A stretch of DNA of 8,034 nucleotides from Actinomycetota bacterium (GTDB taxonomy: Bacteria > Actinomycetota > Acidimicrobiia > Spongiisociales > ZC4RG35): assembly GCA_027296205.1 (NCBI GenBank), contig JAPUJM010000157.1, positions 1 through 8,034 on the forward strand, read 5' to 3'. Made by a program: the position numbers and the translations under genes. Shown here in pieces: positions 1 through 6,077 of the stretch. Below the pieces are notes generated by a model. The model made no database searches. It was not told where the DNA came from and saw only the letters and a program-made list of their open reading frames with translations. Each line of letters opens with the position of its first letter. Positions within the stretch are counted from its first letter, which is position 1.

Positions 1-705
1 TTAGGCGCGGCCGTAGACGGGTATCACAGCCCCGTTCATGACCCCGGACGCATCGCTGAGAACGAACTGGGCGACGGCTGCGATTTCATCCGGAGTTGGC
101 CAGTCGACGTAATCTGCATATGGCAAAGATTGTCTGGTCGCCGGAGTGTCGATCACCGACGGCATCAACACATTGGCGGTGACACCCGTACCGTCCAGTT
201 CCTGGGCCACGCTGCGACCGAGGGCAACCACCCCTGCTTTGGCGATGTTGAACGCAGCCTGGCTCTCGGGGAAGTCGATGGCGGCCCGACTGCCAACCAG
301 AACGACCCTTCCCCAACCAGCTTCCCTGAGGTAGGGGACGGCGGCGCGGACTGCATAGAACGCGGATCGAAGATTGATATCGAGCATTCGATCGAAGCGC
401 ACGTCGTCGGTCTCTTCAACGTCACGACCCCCGGCCCACCCACCGACGAGGGAGCACACTCCGTGAATCGCTCCCCACTTCTCGGAAACGTCCTTGAAGA
501 GCGATGCCACGGCCTCGGTGTTGGTGGCATCGACCCTTGTCAGCAGCAACCGGTCCTCGTCGACATCGAATTCCTGCTCGAACTCTCGTGCTTCGTCGGG
601 TAGTAGGTAAGTGACGGCGAGTCGATAGTCCTCGACGATGAGACGTCTCACAAGTGAGGTCCCCAGACCCCCCGTTCCTCCCGTGATGACGACTGTCTTT
701 TCCAT
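1..705 (-). CDS. SDR-family oxidoreductase-like protein lacking the catalytic Tyr
   Basis: This is a complete 234-aa single-domain short-chain dehydrogenase/reductase, a normal length for a classical SDR, likely cytosolic. The N-terminal Rossmann nucleotide-binding motif TGGTGGLG is at residues 8-15, and the structural Asn (DINLRSAF) is N111. The usual NNAG stretch is replaced by SLVGGWAGG (85-93). Of the catalytic residues, Ser139 (VGSRAA) and Lys156 are present, but the expected YxxxK reads F152-N-I-A-K156: codon 152 (bases 250-252) is TTC. The cofactor fold is therefore intact while the usual acid/base Tyr is missing, so ordinary carbonyl reduction may be impaired or use another residue. 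The substrate is unknown. The start ATG at 705 has AAGGA three bases upstream. It lies 47 nt downstream of the glycerate kinase gene on the same strand and could be its operon partner, though a TATATT box in the gap may give it its own promoter. The fold is certain; the function is not. Confidence 0.9.
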   Translation of the reverse strand: MEKTVVITGGTGGLGTSLVRRLIVEDYRLAVTYLLPDEAREFEQEFDVDEDRLLLTRVDATNTEAVASLFKDVSEKWGAIHGVCSLVGGWAGGRDVEETDDVRFDRMLDINLRSAFYAVRAAVPYLREAGWGRVVLVGSRAAIDFPESQAAFNIAKAGVVALGRSVAQELDGTGVTANVLMPSVIDTPATRQSLPYADYVDWPTPDEIAAVAQFVLSDASGVMNGAVIPVYGRA

Positions 706-731
706 GAGTCCTTCAGATGAGATGCCCGATC

Positions 732-737
732 AATATA
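732..737 (-). promoter_or_regulatory. possible -10 box of the SDR gene
   Basis: TATATT on the minus strand lies in the 47-nt gap between the glycerate kinase stop and the SDR start. It would give a 5' leader of about 20 nt carrying the AAGGA ribosome site (709-713). I see no convincing -35 box, so read-through from the upstream genes is equally possible. Confidence 0.3.
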
Positions 738-752
738 GGTTCCCTGTCGAGC

Positions 753-1934
753 TCATGATCGCCAGAGCACCCAAAGGTCGGCCACATTGGTCCCTGTCGG
801 GCCGGTTCGGATCAGGTCACCGGTGTCATCGAGGTACCGGGCGGAGTCGAAGTTGCGAAGACTGTCCTCCGGGTCCCCACCCCGATCGACGGTGGTGCCA
901 TCCACGATGGCGCCGGCCGAATCCGACCGCCCGTCGATGCCGTCGGTTGCGAAGGAAGCGAACAGGCTCTCCTGGCCCCTGAGTCGAGCTGCCGCAAGGA
1001 GAGCGGCGTGAGAGTTGCGACCACCGGCGCCTGCGCCGCGGACGTCCACCGTGGGCTCGCCGGTGGCAATGGTCACCCCGGAACCTGACCCGGCGAAGAA
1101 CTGGTCAAGAGCCGTCTCGAGGGGGCCGGCGATCCATCCTTTGCTGATCCGGGATTGGAGGCCGTCCTCTCGGGCGGCGTCGGCAACAGCCTCCGCCGCT
1201 ACCCGCCCGTCGGCCAGCACCGTGACGTTCGTCGAAGGAGGGGTATCGGCCGGCCGTTGGCTCATGACGTCCCAAACCGCGTCGGGAATGGGAATGCCGA
1301 ATCGCTTCATCAGCGCCTTGGCTGCTTGCGGATCCGCTGACGTGGGGATGGTCGGGCCCGAGGCGACCACACCCGGCCCAGCACCACCAACGTCCGAGAG
1401 CACGTACGTTTCGAGAGGTCCACTGACGGCCCGGGCTATTCCGCCGCACTTGATCGCCGACAGATGCCGTCGGACCAGATTCGTTTCCTCGATTGACGCA
1501 CCTCCACCCAGAAGCAGAGTGTTCACTTGCTGGAGGTATGACCGGTCGACTCCTGGCAAGGGCTGCTCGCAGAGGGCAGATCCACCACCTGAAATGAGGG
1601 CCACGCACCGGCCGCTTGCCGATCGAGCAACCTCGAGCGCGCGCGCTCCCGCCTCGAAGCTGGCGTCTCCGGGAATCGGGTGGTCCCCGATGAGGAGCTC
1701 GATCCCATCGGGGACCGTTCCAGGGGTGTCGGTGACGCATACGCCGGTGACAGGGCCCAGCGCCCGGTGAGCACCACGACACATGGCGGCCGCGGCCTTC
1801 CCGATGGCGATGATCACTGTTGGATCCCCCCCGAAGTCGGTGAGAGCTGCGGCGGTGAGGGCTTCGGGGTCCACGGCGGCGACTGCCATATCCAGCCAGA
1901 GCCGAAGGGCAACTCTTCTATCCCCAGGATTCAC
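753..1934 (-). CDS. type II glycerate kinase (DUF4147 + MOFRL)
   Basis: This 393-aa protein belongs to the glycerate 2-kinase family (GckA/TtuD-like), which phosphorylates D-glycerate with ATP, giving 2-phosphoglycerate in characterised bacterial members. The DUF4147 domain covers about residues 5-230: the conserved Lys of IGKAAAAM is K46, followed by GDHPIPGDAS (83-92), LISGGGSAL (113-121), the EETNLVRRHLSAIK block (149-162) and LSDVGGAGPG (179-188) with VASGPT (190-195). The C-terminal MOFRL domain shows GEPTVDVRG (292-300), GGRNSHAAL (304-312), the FATDGIDG run (328-335) with SAGAIVD (339-345), and TGPTGTNVADL (377-387). HLSxIKGG reads HLSAIKCGG here. The protein is slightly shorter than many family members (about 420-450 aa) but no motif is missing. 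Its GTG start (1934-1932) overlaps the cofC TGA stop as GTGA, so translation is probably coupled. The pairing suggests a link to the C3 acid used by CofC; the usual role in glycerate or glyoxylate catabolism is the alternative. Confidence 0.93.
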   Translation of the reverse strand: MNPGDRRVALRLWLDMAVAAVDPEALTAAALTDFGGDPTVIIAIGKAAAAMCRGAHRALGPVTGVCVTDTPGTVPDGIELLIGDHPIPGDASFEAGARALEVARSASGRCVALISGGGSALCEQPLPGVDRSYLQQVNTLLLGGGASIEETNLVRRHLSAIKCGGIARAVSGPLETYVLSDVGGAGPGVVASGPTIPTSADPQAAKALMKRFGIPIPDAVWDVMSQRPADTPPSTNVTVLADGRVAAEAVADAAREDGLQSRISKGWIAGPLETALDQFFAGSGSGVTIATGEPTVDVRGAGAGGRNSHAALLAAARLRGQESLFASFATDGIDGRSDSAGAIVDGTTVDRGGDPEDSLRNFDSARYLDDTGDLIRTGPTGTNVADLWVLWRS

Positions 1935-2512
1935 GAAAAGGCCTTCCTCATCCAGCGCCCCCCCGGGTGAGCGAGGGCGGAAGCCAGGTCAGAGGGCGAG
2001 TCGATGTCGAGCAGAAGACCCGTCCTGGCCACGATCGTCGGTGAGTGGAGCTGAGGCAAGTGTTTGTGAAAGCTGGCAGGTCCGAACGCGAACTCGATCG
2101 AGCTGCGAGCGGAAATGGCCGAGGTCCCACCATCGGACGATGGGGCGATGACATCCCCACGGATGGTGGCCAATGCCCGCAGGTCTCCGGCCCGGAGGAG
2201 GGGAAGGTCGGAGTGAAGGACGATCCAGCTGCTCTTGGAGAGATCAGCCCACTCGACACCGGCGGCGGCTGCGGCGTTGAGCCCCTGCCCAGGATCGGGT
2301 AACGATGGGAACCCCGCTGAAGTGGCCCAAGCGGCGACTTCCGGGTCGTCGGTCACGAACATGACGAGCAGCCCGGCTTCTTCAACCGTTTCAGCCACGT
2401 GGGTGGCCAGGGCGCGCCCGAGCCGAGATCGTTGGGCGTCGTCGAGGGCAGAGGCCAGCCGCTGTTTGCCGAGCCGGAACGACTTGACCGGAATGATCAC
2501 GATGGTTGGCAC
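1931..2512 (-). CDS. cofC: CofC, 2-phospho-L-lactate/PEP guanylyltransferase
   Basis: This 193-aa nucleotidyltransferase matches CofC (called FbiD in mycobacteria), which joins GMP from GTP to a C3 phospho-acid, giving the activated intermediate that CofD/FbiA attaches to Fo in coenzyme F420 synthesis. The acid is 2-phospho-L-lactate in archaea and phosphoenolpyruvate in mycobacteria. Visible motifs are the N-terminal IPVKSFRLGKQRLA (7-20), D73-PGQGLNAA (73-81), SDLPLL (101-106), IAPSSDGGTSA (122-132, where many homologues have GTN), FGPASFHKHL (143-152) and the C-terminal LDIDSPSDL (168-176). The open frame runs back to an ATG at 2668, but homology starts at VPTIVIIPVK, so I chose the GTG at 2512. 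A TACGCT box six bases before it and the absence of a Shine-Dalgarno sequence fit a leaderless message. Its stop overlaps the glycerate kinase start by 4 nt. No other F420 gene is in the window. Confidence 0.9.
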   Translation of the reverse strand: MPTIVIIPVKSFRLGKQRLASALDDAQRSRLGRALATHVAETVEEAGLLVMFVTDDPEVAAWATSAGFPSLPDPGQGLNAAAAAGVEWADLSKSSWIVLHSDLPLLRAGDLRALATIRGDVIAPSSDGGTSAISARSSIEFAFGPASFHKHLPQLHSPTIVARTGLLLDIDSPSDLASALAHPGGRWMRKAFS

Positions 2513-2518
2513 GATTCG

Positions 2519-2524
2519 AGCGTA
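2519..2524 (-). promoter_or_regulatory. putative -10 box for leaderless cofC transcript
   Basis: TACGCT on the minus strand fits the actinobacterial TANNNT -10 pattern and ends six bases before the GTG at 2512, so transcription would begin at or next to the start codon. No Shine-Dalgarno sequence precedes the GTG. The -35 region would fall inside the inverted repeat at 2537-2552. Confidence 0.4.
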
Positions 2525-2536
2525 GGAGGGAATAGG

Positions 2537-2552
2537 CCGGCTATCTAGCCGG
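2537..2552. repeat. perfect 7-bp inverted repeat between cofC and the DUF427 gene
   Basis: CCGGCTA-TC-TAGCCGG is a perfect 7-bp palindrome with a 2-bp centre, 25 nt from the cofC start and 35 nt from the DUF427 start. It overlaps the likely -35 zone of both divergent promoters, which is where a dimeric repressor or activator would bind. A hairpin role is less likely because the loop is only two bases and no T-run follows. The operator call is inference. Confidence 0.4.
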
Positions 2553-2569
2553 TTCCGATGTGCGTCGGC

Positions 2570-2580
2570 TAGCGATAGGA
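2570..2580 (+). promoter_or_regulatory. possible -10 and ribosome site of the DUF427 gene
   Basis: TAGCGAT (2570-2576) sits 10 nt before the ATG at 2587, followed at once by AGGA (2577-2580), six bases from the start codon. AGGA is a weak Shine-Dalgarno match and supports the ATG at 2587. If TAGCGA is the -10 box, the message would start within a few bases of the ATG and AGGA would not be transcribed, so only one of the two readings can be right. Confidence 0.3.
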
Positions 2581-2586
2581 ACAAGT

Positions 2587-2871
2587 ATGCCCAAGGCCGT
2601 TTGGAACGGTGCGGTCCTTGCCGAGAGTGACGAGACGGTCGTCGTCGAAGGCAACCACTATTTCCCACCTGAATCGATCAACCGCGACTATTTCGCCGAC
2701 TCGAGCATGCAGACACGGTGCTACTGGAAGGGCAAGGCGAACTATTACGACGTCGTGGTAAACGGAGATTCCAACAGCGATGCTGCCTGGTACTACCCCG
2801 ACCCGTCGAGCGCCGCCACAGAGATCAAGGACTACGTTGCCTTCTGGCGCGGGGTGACCGTCGAGCCCTGA
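2587..2871 (+). CDS. DUF427 domain protein
   Basis: This 94-aa protein is a complete single DUF427 domain, a small family common in actinobacteria and other bacteria with no settled biochemical role. It shows the family pattern in order: KAVWNGAVLAES near the start (3-14), EGNHYFPPES (21-30), RCYWKGKANYYDV (44-56), AAWYYPDPSSAA (66-77) and IKDYVAFWRGV (80-90). The aromatic and His/Cys-rich core is intact. The frame is open from an ATG at 2560, but family homology begins at MPKAVW and AGGA precedes the ATG at 2587, so I chose the shorter form. It is divergent from cofC and convergent with the universal stress protein gene; neither neighbour reveals its job. Family assignment is strong, function unknown. 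Confidence 0.88.
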   Translation: MPKAVWNGAVLAESDETVVVEGNHYFPPESINRDYFADSSMQTRCYWKGKANYYDVVVNGDSNSDAAWYYPDPSSAATEIKDYVAFWRGVTVEP

Positions 2872-2903
2872 GTGTCAACGTAAGTACGGCTGGCAGCGTA
2901 TTC

Positions 2904-2917
2904 GCGCCGGCGGGCGC
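2904..2917. terminator. weak hairpin between convergent genes
   Basis: GCGCC-GGCG-GGCGC forms a 5-bp GC stem with a 4-nt loop in the short gap between the DUF427 stop (2871) and the stop codon of the universal stress protein gene (2919-2917), just touching the latter. It could act in both directions, but there is no T-run on either strand, so the terminator call is tentative. Confidence 0.25.
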
Positions 2918-3357
2918 TAGGGAACGACCAGGACCGGACACGATGCCAGGTGGCAGAGCCGGTCGGCAACCGACCCGAGAATCACTCTTTCCGCCAGTCC
3001 GGCGCCACGACGTCCGACCACGAGCACGTCGGCCTCGTTGATTTCGCAAACAGCGATGAGGCGGCTCACGGGATCGCCCAGCTCTTCGACCGTCTCGTAG
3101 TCGATCCCGTCGAGACCGAGTTGGCCCTCCGTCTCGGCGAGAATCTTCTGATGGCCTTCGACGAGCGCGGCCGAGAGGGCCTCCGGCGACGGGGGAGCGC
3201 CGCCGATACCCCACCAGCCTTCGGGGGTGCGAACAACCGTCACGAGAAGCAATCGCGCGTTCCAATGCCTGGCTATGGCGACAGCACGCTCGGCTGCCCG
3301 TTTGCTTCCATCCGAGCCGTCGATACCGGTCACGATTGTGGACACCTGCCACTCCAT
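2917..3357 (-). CDS. universal stress protein (UspA family)
   Basis: This 146-aa protein is a single Usp domain of normal length. The N-terminal strand with the conserved acidic site is IVTGIDGSDGSKRAAERA (8-25), where D13 and S15 match the nucleotide-contacting region. The ATP-binding signature G-x2-G-x9-G-S is complete: G115, G118, G128, S129 (in GRRGAGLAERVILGSVAD). The C-terminal strand CPVLVVP closes the fold. It therefore belongs to the ATP-binding Usp branch, soluble dimers linked to stress, dormancy or energy state; the precise target cannot be read. The start ATG at 3357 has a strong GGAGG (3367-3363) five bases upstream, in clear contrast to several neighbours that lack one. It follows pgpA by 21 nt on the same strand, so co-transcription is likely. 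Confidence 0.93.
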   Translation of the reverse strand: MEWQVSTIVTGIDGSDGSKRAAERAVAIARHWNARLLLVTVVRTPEGWWGIGGAPPSPEALSAALVEGHQKILAETEGQLGLDGIDYETVEELGDPVSRLIAVCEINEADVLVVGRRGAGLAERVILGSVADRLCHLASCPVLVVP

Positions 3358-3378
3358 TTGTACCTCCGGGTACGCAAT

Positions 3379-3837
3379 TTAGAACAATGTCTGGACGATG
3401 TGGCCGGCTGCCAGTCCGTAGAGCCCCGCGACGAGGTCGTCAGCGGTGACGCCGATGGCTCCCCGAAGACGCTCGGCGGCGGCGACACCAGGAAACTTGT
3501 CCTTGAAGATGTCGGCAGCCCGAAACACGACAAAGGCCACCATCGATCCCGGCCAGAGACTGAGACCGATCAGCGCCAGGAATATCCCGGCTGCCTCATC
3601 GATCACAATCCAGCCCGCATCACCCTCGTCCTCGACGAATCGACCGGCCGACCAAACGCTGAGAAGGATGATGATCGCGGTCGCCACGATCTGGCCCACC
3701 CAGCCATATCGTGAACCAATGAAGAGGGCTATCACGGCAGCGAACAGCGAACCAACGGTCCCCGAGCCGGTATCGCTTCCGCGGACCTTCCCGATGATGA
3801 GCCCGGTGCCGAACCAGGACGCCAAAAGTCGATGCAT
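3379..3837 (-). CDS. pgpA: phosphatidylglycerophosphatase A
   Basis: PgpA is a membrane enzyme that dephosphorylates phosphatidylglycerophosphate to phosphatidylglycerol, the precursor of cardiolipin and related anionic lipids. The 152-aa protein matches the family in length and order: the N-terminal SDTGSGTVGS (21-30) corresponding to the GSGTxGS motif, a hydrophobic segment at about 31-42, another at about 47-64, WIVIDEAAG (76-84) with D80 and E81, a hydrophobic stretch at about 85-105, FRAADIFKDKFPG (105-117), and GAIGVTADDLVAG (126-138) with the Asp pair D133-D134. The family FRxFDxxKP motif is partly changed (FRAADIFKD), but the acidic residues expected to hold Mg2+ are kept. There is no Shine-Dalgarno before the ATG; a TAGGCT box 8 nt upstream suggests a leaderless message. 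It is followed by the Usp gene and is divergent from ilvE. Confidence 0.88.
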   Translation of the reverse strand: MHRLLASWFGTGLIIGKVRGSDTGSGTVGSLFAAVIALFIGSRYGWVGQIVATAIIILLSVWSAGRFVEDEGDAGWIVIDEAAGIFLALIGLSLWPGSMVAFVVFRAADIFKDKFPGVAAAERLRGAIGVTADDLVAGLYGLAAGHIVQTLF

Positions 3838-3845
3838 GGGCGGCG

Positions 3846-3851
3846 AGCCTA
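3846..3851 (-). promoter_or_regulatory. putative -10 box for leaderless pgpA transcript
   Basis: TAGGCT on the minus strand (TANNNT pattern) ends 8 nt before the pgpA ATG at 3837, and no Shine-Dalgarno sequence lies between. Its upstream region overlaps that of the divergent ilvE promoter, so the two genes probably share control DNA of only 58 nt. Confidence 0.4.
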
Positions 3852-3882
3852 GAAGCCGTTTTCGGTGCCGACCGGTTGCGTA

Positions 3883-3888
3883 TAGCCT
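3883..3888 (+). promoter_or_regulatory. putative -10 box for leaderless ilvE transcript
   Basis: TAGCCT (TANNNT pattern; an overlapping TATAGC begins at 3881) ends 7 nt before the ilvE ATG, the textbook spacing for transcription to begin at the A of the start codon. No purine-rich ribosome site precedes the ATG. A T-rich TTTTCG at 3859-3864 lies 18 nt upstream and is a weak -35 candidate. Confidence 0.5.
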
Positions 3889-3895
3889 TTAGCCA

Positions 3896-4810
3896 ATGGA
3901 ACCAGCATCTCATATCTGGAGTGACGGCGAATTCGTCTCCTGGGACGACGCCACAGTCCATTTCCTATCGCACGCTTTGCAGTATGGAACGGGTGTCTTC
4001 GAGGGCATTCGGGCCTACGACACCCCGGAGGGGACCGCCGTATTCAGGCTTCACGACCACATGGTCCGGCTCGAGGCCTCGGCTCGCGCATATGACATCC
4101 CTATGACGTACACCGCCGACGAGCTCGACCAGGCCTGTCTGGAGCTGCTCCGGGTCACCGAGCTGGAGTCGGCTTACATCCGCCCGCAGGTGTTCTACGG
4201 GTTGGGCGCGATCGGTATCGATCCCACTGGAAACGATGTCCACACCATGATGGGTGCGTTCTCGCTTGGCTCTTACCTTGGAGAAGAAGGGGTAATGAAG
4301 GGGATCACGGCGATGGTTTCCAGCTGGAGGCGGATCTCGCACACATCTCTGATCCCGACTGCCAAGGGCTCGGGTGGCTATCTCAATTCGACGCTCGCCA
4401 AACAGGAGGCAGTGAGGGCCGGCTTCGACGAGGCAATCATGCTCAACGACGGCGGGACGGTCTCGGAGGGCAGCGGGATGAATCTCTTCACCGTCAGCAA
4501 CGGTGTGGTCAATACGCCATCGGTATCCTCAGGAATCTTGGAGGGCATCACCCGCCACTCCGTCATGGAGCTCTTGAGGAGCGAAGGAATGGAAGTGCGT
4601 GAGATCGAGCTTGCCCGGGGAGCCCTTTACACCGCCGACGAAATCTTCCTCACAGGGACAGCCGCCGAAGTAACGCCGATCCGGGAGATCGACGGCCGAA
4701 CGGTGGGACTTGGTGAACCCGGTCCGGTCACCCGAAAGGCACAGGACCTGTTTGCTTCCGCCGTCGCCGGAAAGCTCGACGAGCACAAAGACTGGCTCGT
4801 CTTCGTCTAG
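3896..4810 (+). CDS. ilvE: branched-chain amino acid aminotransferase
   Basis: This 304-aa protein is a fold-type IV PLP enzyme of the IlvE group, carrying out the last step of valine, leucine and isoleucine synthesis (2-oxo acid plus glutamate) in the cytosol. Diagnostic segments are the N-terminal GTGVFEGIRAY (31-41), RLHDHMVRL (51-59), the IRPQVFYG stretch (95-102), and TAKGSGGYLNS (155-165) whose K157 is the expected PLP Schiff-base lysine. EGSGMNLF (191-198) carries the Glu that contacts the PLP ring nitrogen, and GTAAEVTPI (254-262) is the C-terminal phosphate/substrate loop. Length and motifs are all normal. 4-Amino-4-deoxychorismate lyase and D-amino acid transaminase are related, but the EGIRAY and KGSGGYLNS pattern favours IlvE. 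The ATG at 3896 lacks a ribosome site and follows a TAGCCT box. Its TAG stop shares its G with the GTG start of the next gene. Confidence 0.95.
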   Translation: MEPASHIWSDGEFVSWDDATVHFLSHALQYGTGVFEGIRAYDTPEGTAVFRLHDHMVRLEASARAYDIPMTYTADELDQACLELLRVTELESAYIRPQVFYGLGAIGIDPTGNDVHTMMGAFSLGSYLGEEGVMKGITAMVSSWRRISHTSLIPTAKGSGGYLNSTLAKQEAVRAGFDEAIMLNDGGTVSEGSGMNLFTVSNGVVNTPSVSSGILEGITRHSVMELLRSEGMEVREIELARGALYTADEIFLTGTAAEVTPIREIDGRTVGLGEPGPVTRKAQDLFASAVAGKLDEHKDWLVFV

Positions 4811-5295
4811 TGGCCACGCAGCCCAACGTGGAGATCACCGAGGCGACCAGACCACGGCAGACGCCCGAGCCGGGACCCGCCGTCAAGTGGCGCTCGGCCA
4901 AGCCCGGTGTGCCGACGGGACCTGCCGATGTACCCCAAGGGGGCCGTTTCGGGCACGCCGGACCCGACCCCGGGTGGGCGTTGCGGCTGGTTGCCGCCGC
5001 TGATCTGCCGACCGACGATCCACGGCTCGAGTCGGTGGTGACGGGCCTGGTGATGGCCAGAGCCTCGGCATCAGGCCGTGCTCCCGTCCCGGAGGACATC
5101 GAGGTGGCCCTCTTCCTCTGCGGATACGGCGACGATGCCCAACCCGAGCTGAAAGAGCGCCTCGAGAAATGGCTGGCTGCGGTCCCCCACGAGCAGCGAC
5201 CGGGTGTGGCAGCTGTGGCTGATGTCGACCGTGAGCTGATCGTAAAGAACGTGGGGCAGATTCGCAACGTATACCGGCGGTCTTACCAGAGCTGA
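4810..5295 (+). CDS. uncharacterised protein coupled to ilvE
   Basis: I do not recognise this 161-aa protein. The GTG start (4810-4812) overlaps the ilvE TAG stop by one base, so translation is likely coupled and expression follows ilvE. The first 50 or so residues are rich in Pro, Gly and charged residues and look disordered, with a compact GGRFGHAGPDPGWALRL segment (44-60) that reads like a conserved anchor. The rest (about 57-161) is predicted by eye to be mainly helical: LESVVTGLVMARASA (73-87), EDIEVALFLCGYG (95-107), QPELKERLEKWLAAV (111-125) and a basic tail with VGQIRNVYRRSY (148-159). There is no signal peptide, membrane segment or known catalytic motif. Overlap with a biosynthetic gene and coding-like base use support a real gene; a structural or partner-binding role is possible but unproven. 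Confidence 0.75.
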   Translation: MATQPNVEITEATRPRQTPEPGPAVKWRSAKPGVPTGPADVPQGGRFGHAGPDPGWALRLVAAADLPTDDPRLESVVTGLVMARASASGRAPVPEDIEVALFLCGYGDDAQPELKERLEKWLAAVPHEQRPGVAAVADVDRELIVKNVGQIRNVYRRSYQS

Positions 5296-5303
5296 TGCCC
5301 TAG

Positions 5304-5309
5304 TAGCGT
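5304..5309 (+). promoter_or_regulatory. putative -10 box for leaderless FAH-family transcript
   Basis: TAGCGT (TANNNT) begins 9 nt after the TGA of the preceding gene and ends 10 nt before the ATG at 5320. The intervening bases are pyrimidine-rich and hold no Shine-Dalgarno sequence. An overlapping TAGTAG starts at 5301. This may be an internal promoter for the FAH gene, gltX and possibly the tRNA. Confidence 0.35.
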
Positions 5310-5319
5310 CCCGTCCCCT

Positions 5320-6077
5320 ATGAAAATCGTTCGAATGAAGGCCGGGGACGACATCGCCTACGGGGTTGCCGACGCTGAAGGCGTTGTTGTCTACAAGGGG
5401 TCCCCGTTCGTCGCCTGGGAGCCGACCGAAACCGTCGTCCCCTGGGCCAATGTCAGTCTCCTTTCCCCGGTGATTCCGACCAAGATCCTCTGCGTCGGCA
5501 AGAACTACGAAGACCATGTTGAAGAGATGGGTGGTGAGATCCCGGCGGAGCCGGTGATCTTCATGAAACCGGCGACCGCGGTCGTCGGTCAGAACGCAGC
5601 CGTGATCCACCCGAGAATCAGCAAAGAGGTTCATCACGAGGCCGAACTGGCAGTGGTCATCAGCCGACCGGCTCGCAATATCTCGGCCGAGGACGCCTCC
5701 CTTTATATCTTTGGATACACCGCCGCCAACGATGTCACGGCTCGCGACCTGCAAATGAAGGACGCCCAGTGGACCAGGGCCAAGGGCTTCGATACGTTTT
5801 GCCCGCTCGGCCCCGCCATCGAGACCGAACTGGACCCTCTGGAGCGTCTCGCCGTGATCTGCAGGGTCAACGGAGAGGTTCGTCAGGCCGGCTTCACCTC
5901 GGACATGATTTTCGGGGTCGCCGAGATCCTCGAGTACATCACGGCCTTCACCACACTCCTGCCCGGTGACTTGGTCCTCACCGGAACACCGGCAGGGGCG
6001 AGCAAGGTCGAGCCAGGGGATGTCATGGAGATTGAGATCGACGGCATCGGGACTCTCACCAACAGACTGGTATCTCC

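Noticed and set aside
1015..1770. 251-aa plus-strand open frame opposite the glycerate kinase
   Set aside because: Shadow frame rich in Pro, Ser and Arg; the minus strand carries the full DUF4147/MOFRL motif set.
2560..2586. Earlier ATG for the DUF427 gene
   Set aside because: The nine extra residues are not part of the family pattern, and AGGA is correctly placed only for the ATG at 2587.
2513..2668. 52-residue N-terminal extension of cofC from an ATG at 2668
   Set aside because: The extension is Arg-rich, overlaps the DUF427 gene and has no counterpart in the family; homology starts exactly at the GTG at 2512.
2950..3714. 254-aa plus-strand open frame opposite usp and pgpA
   Set aside because: It spans two genes with clear family motifs on the minus strand and has no coherent domain of its own.
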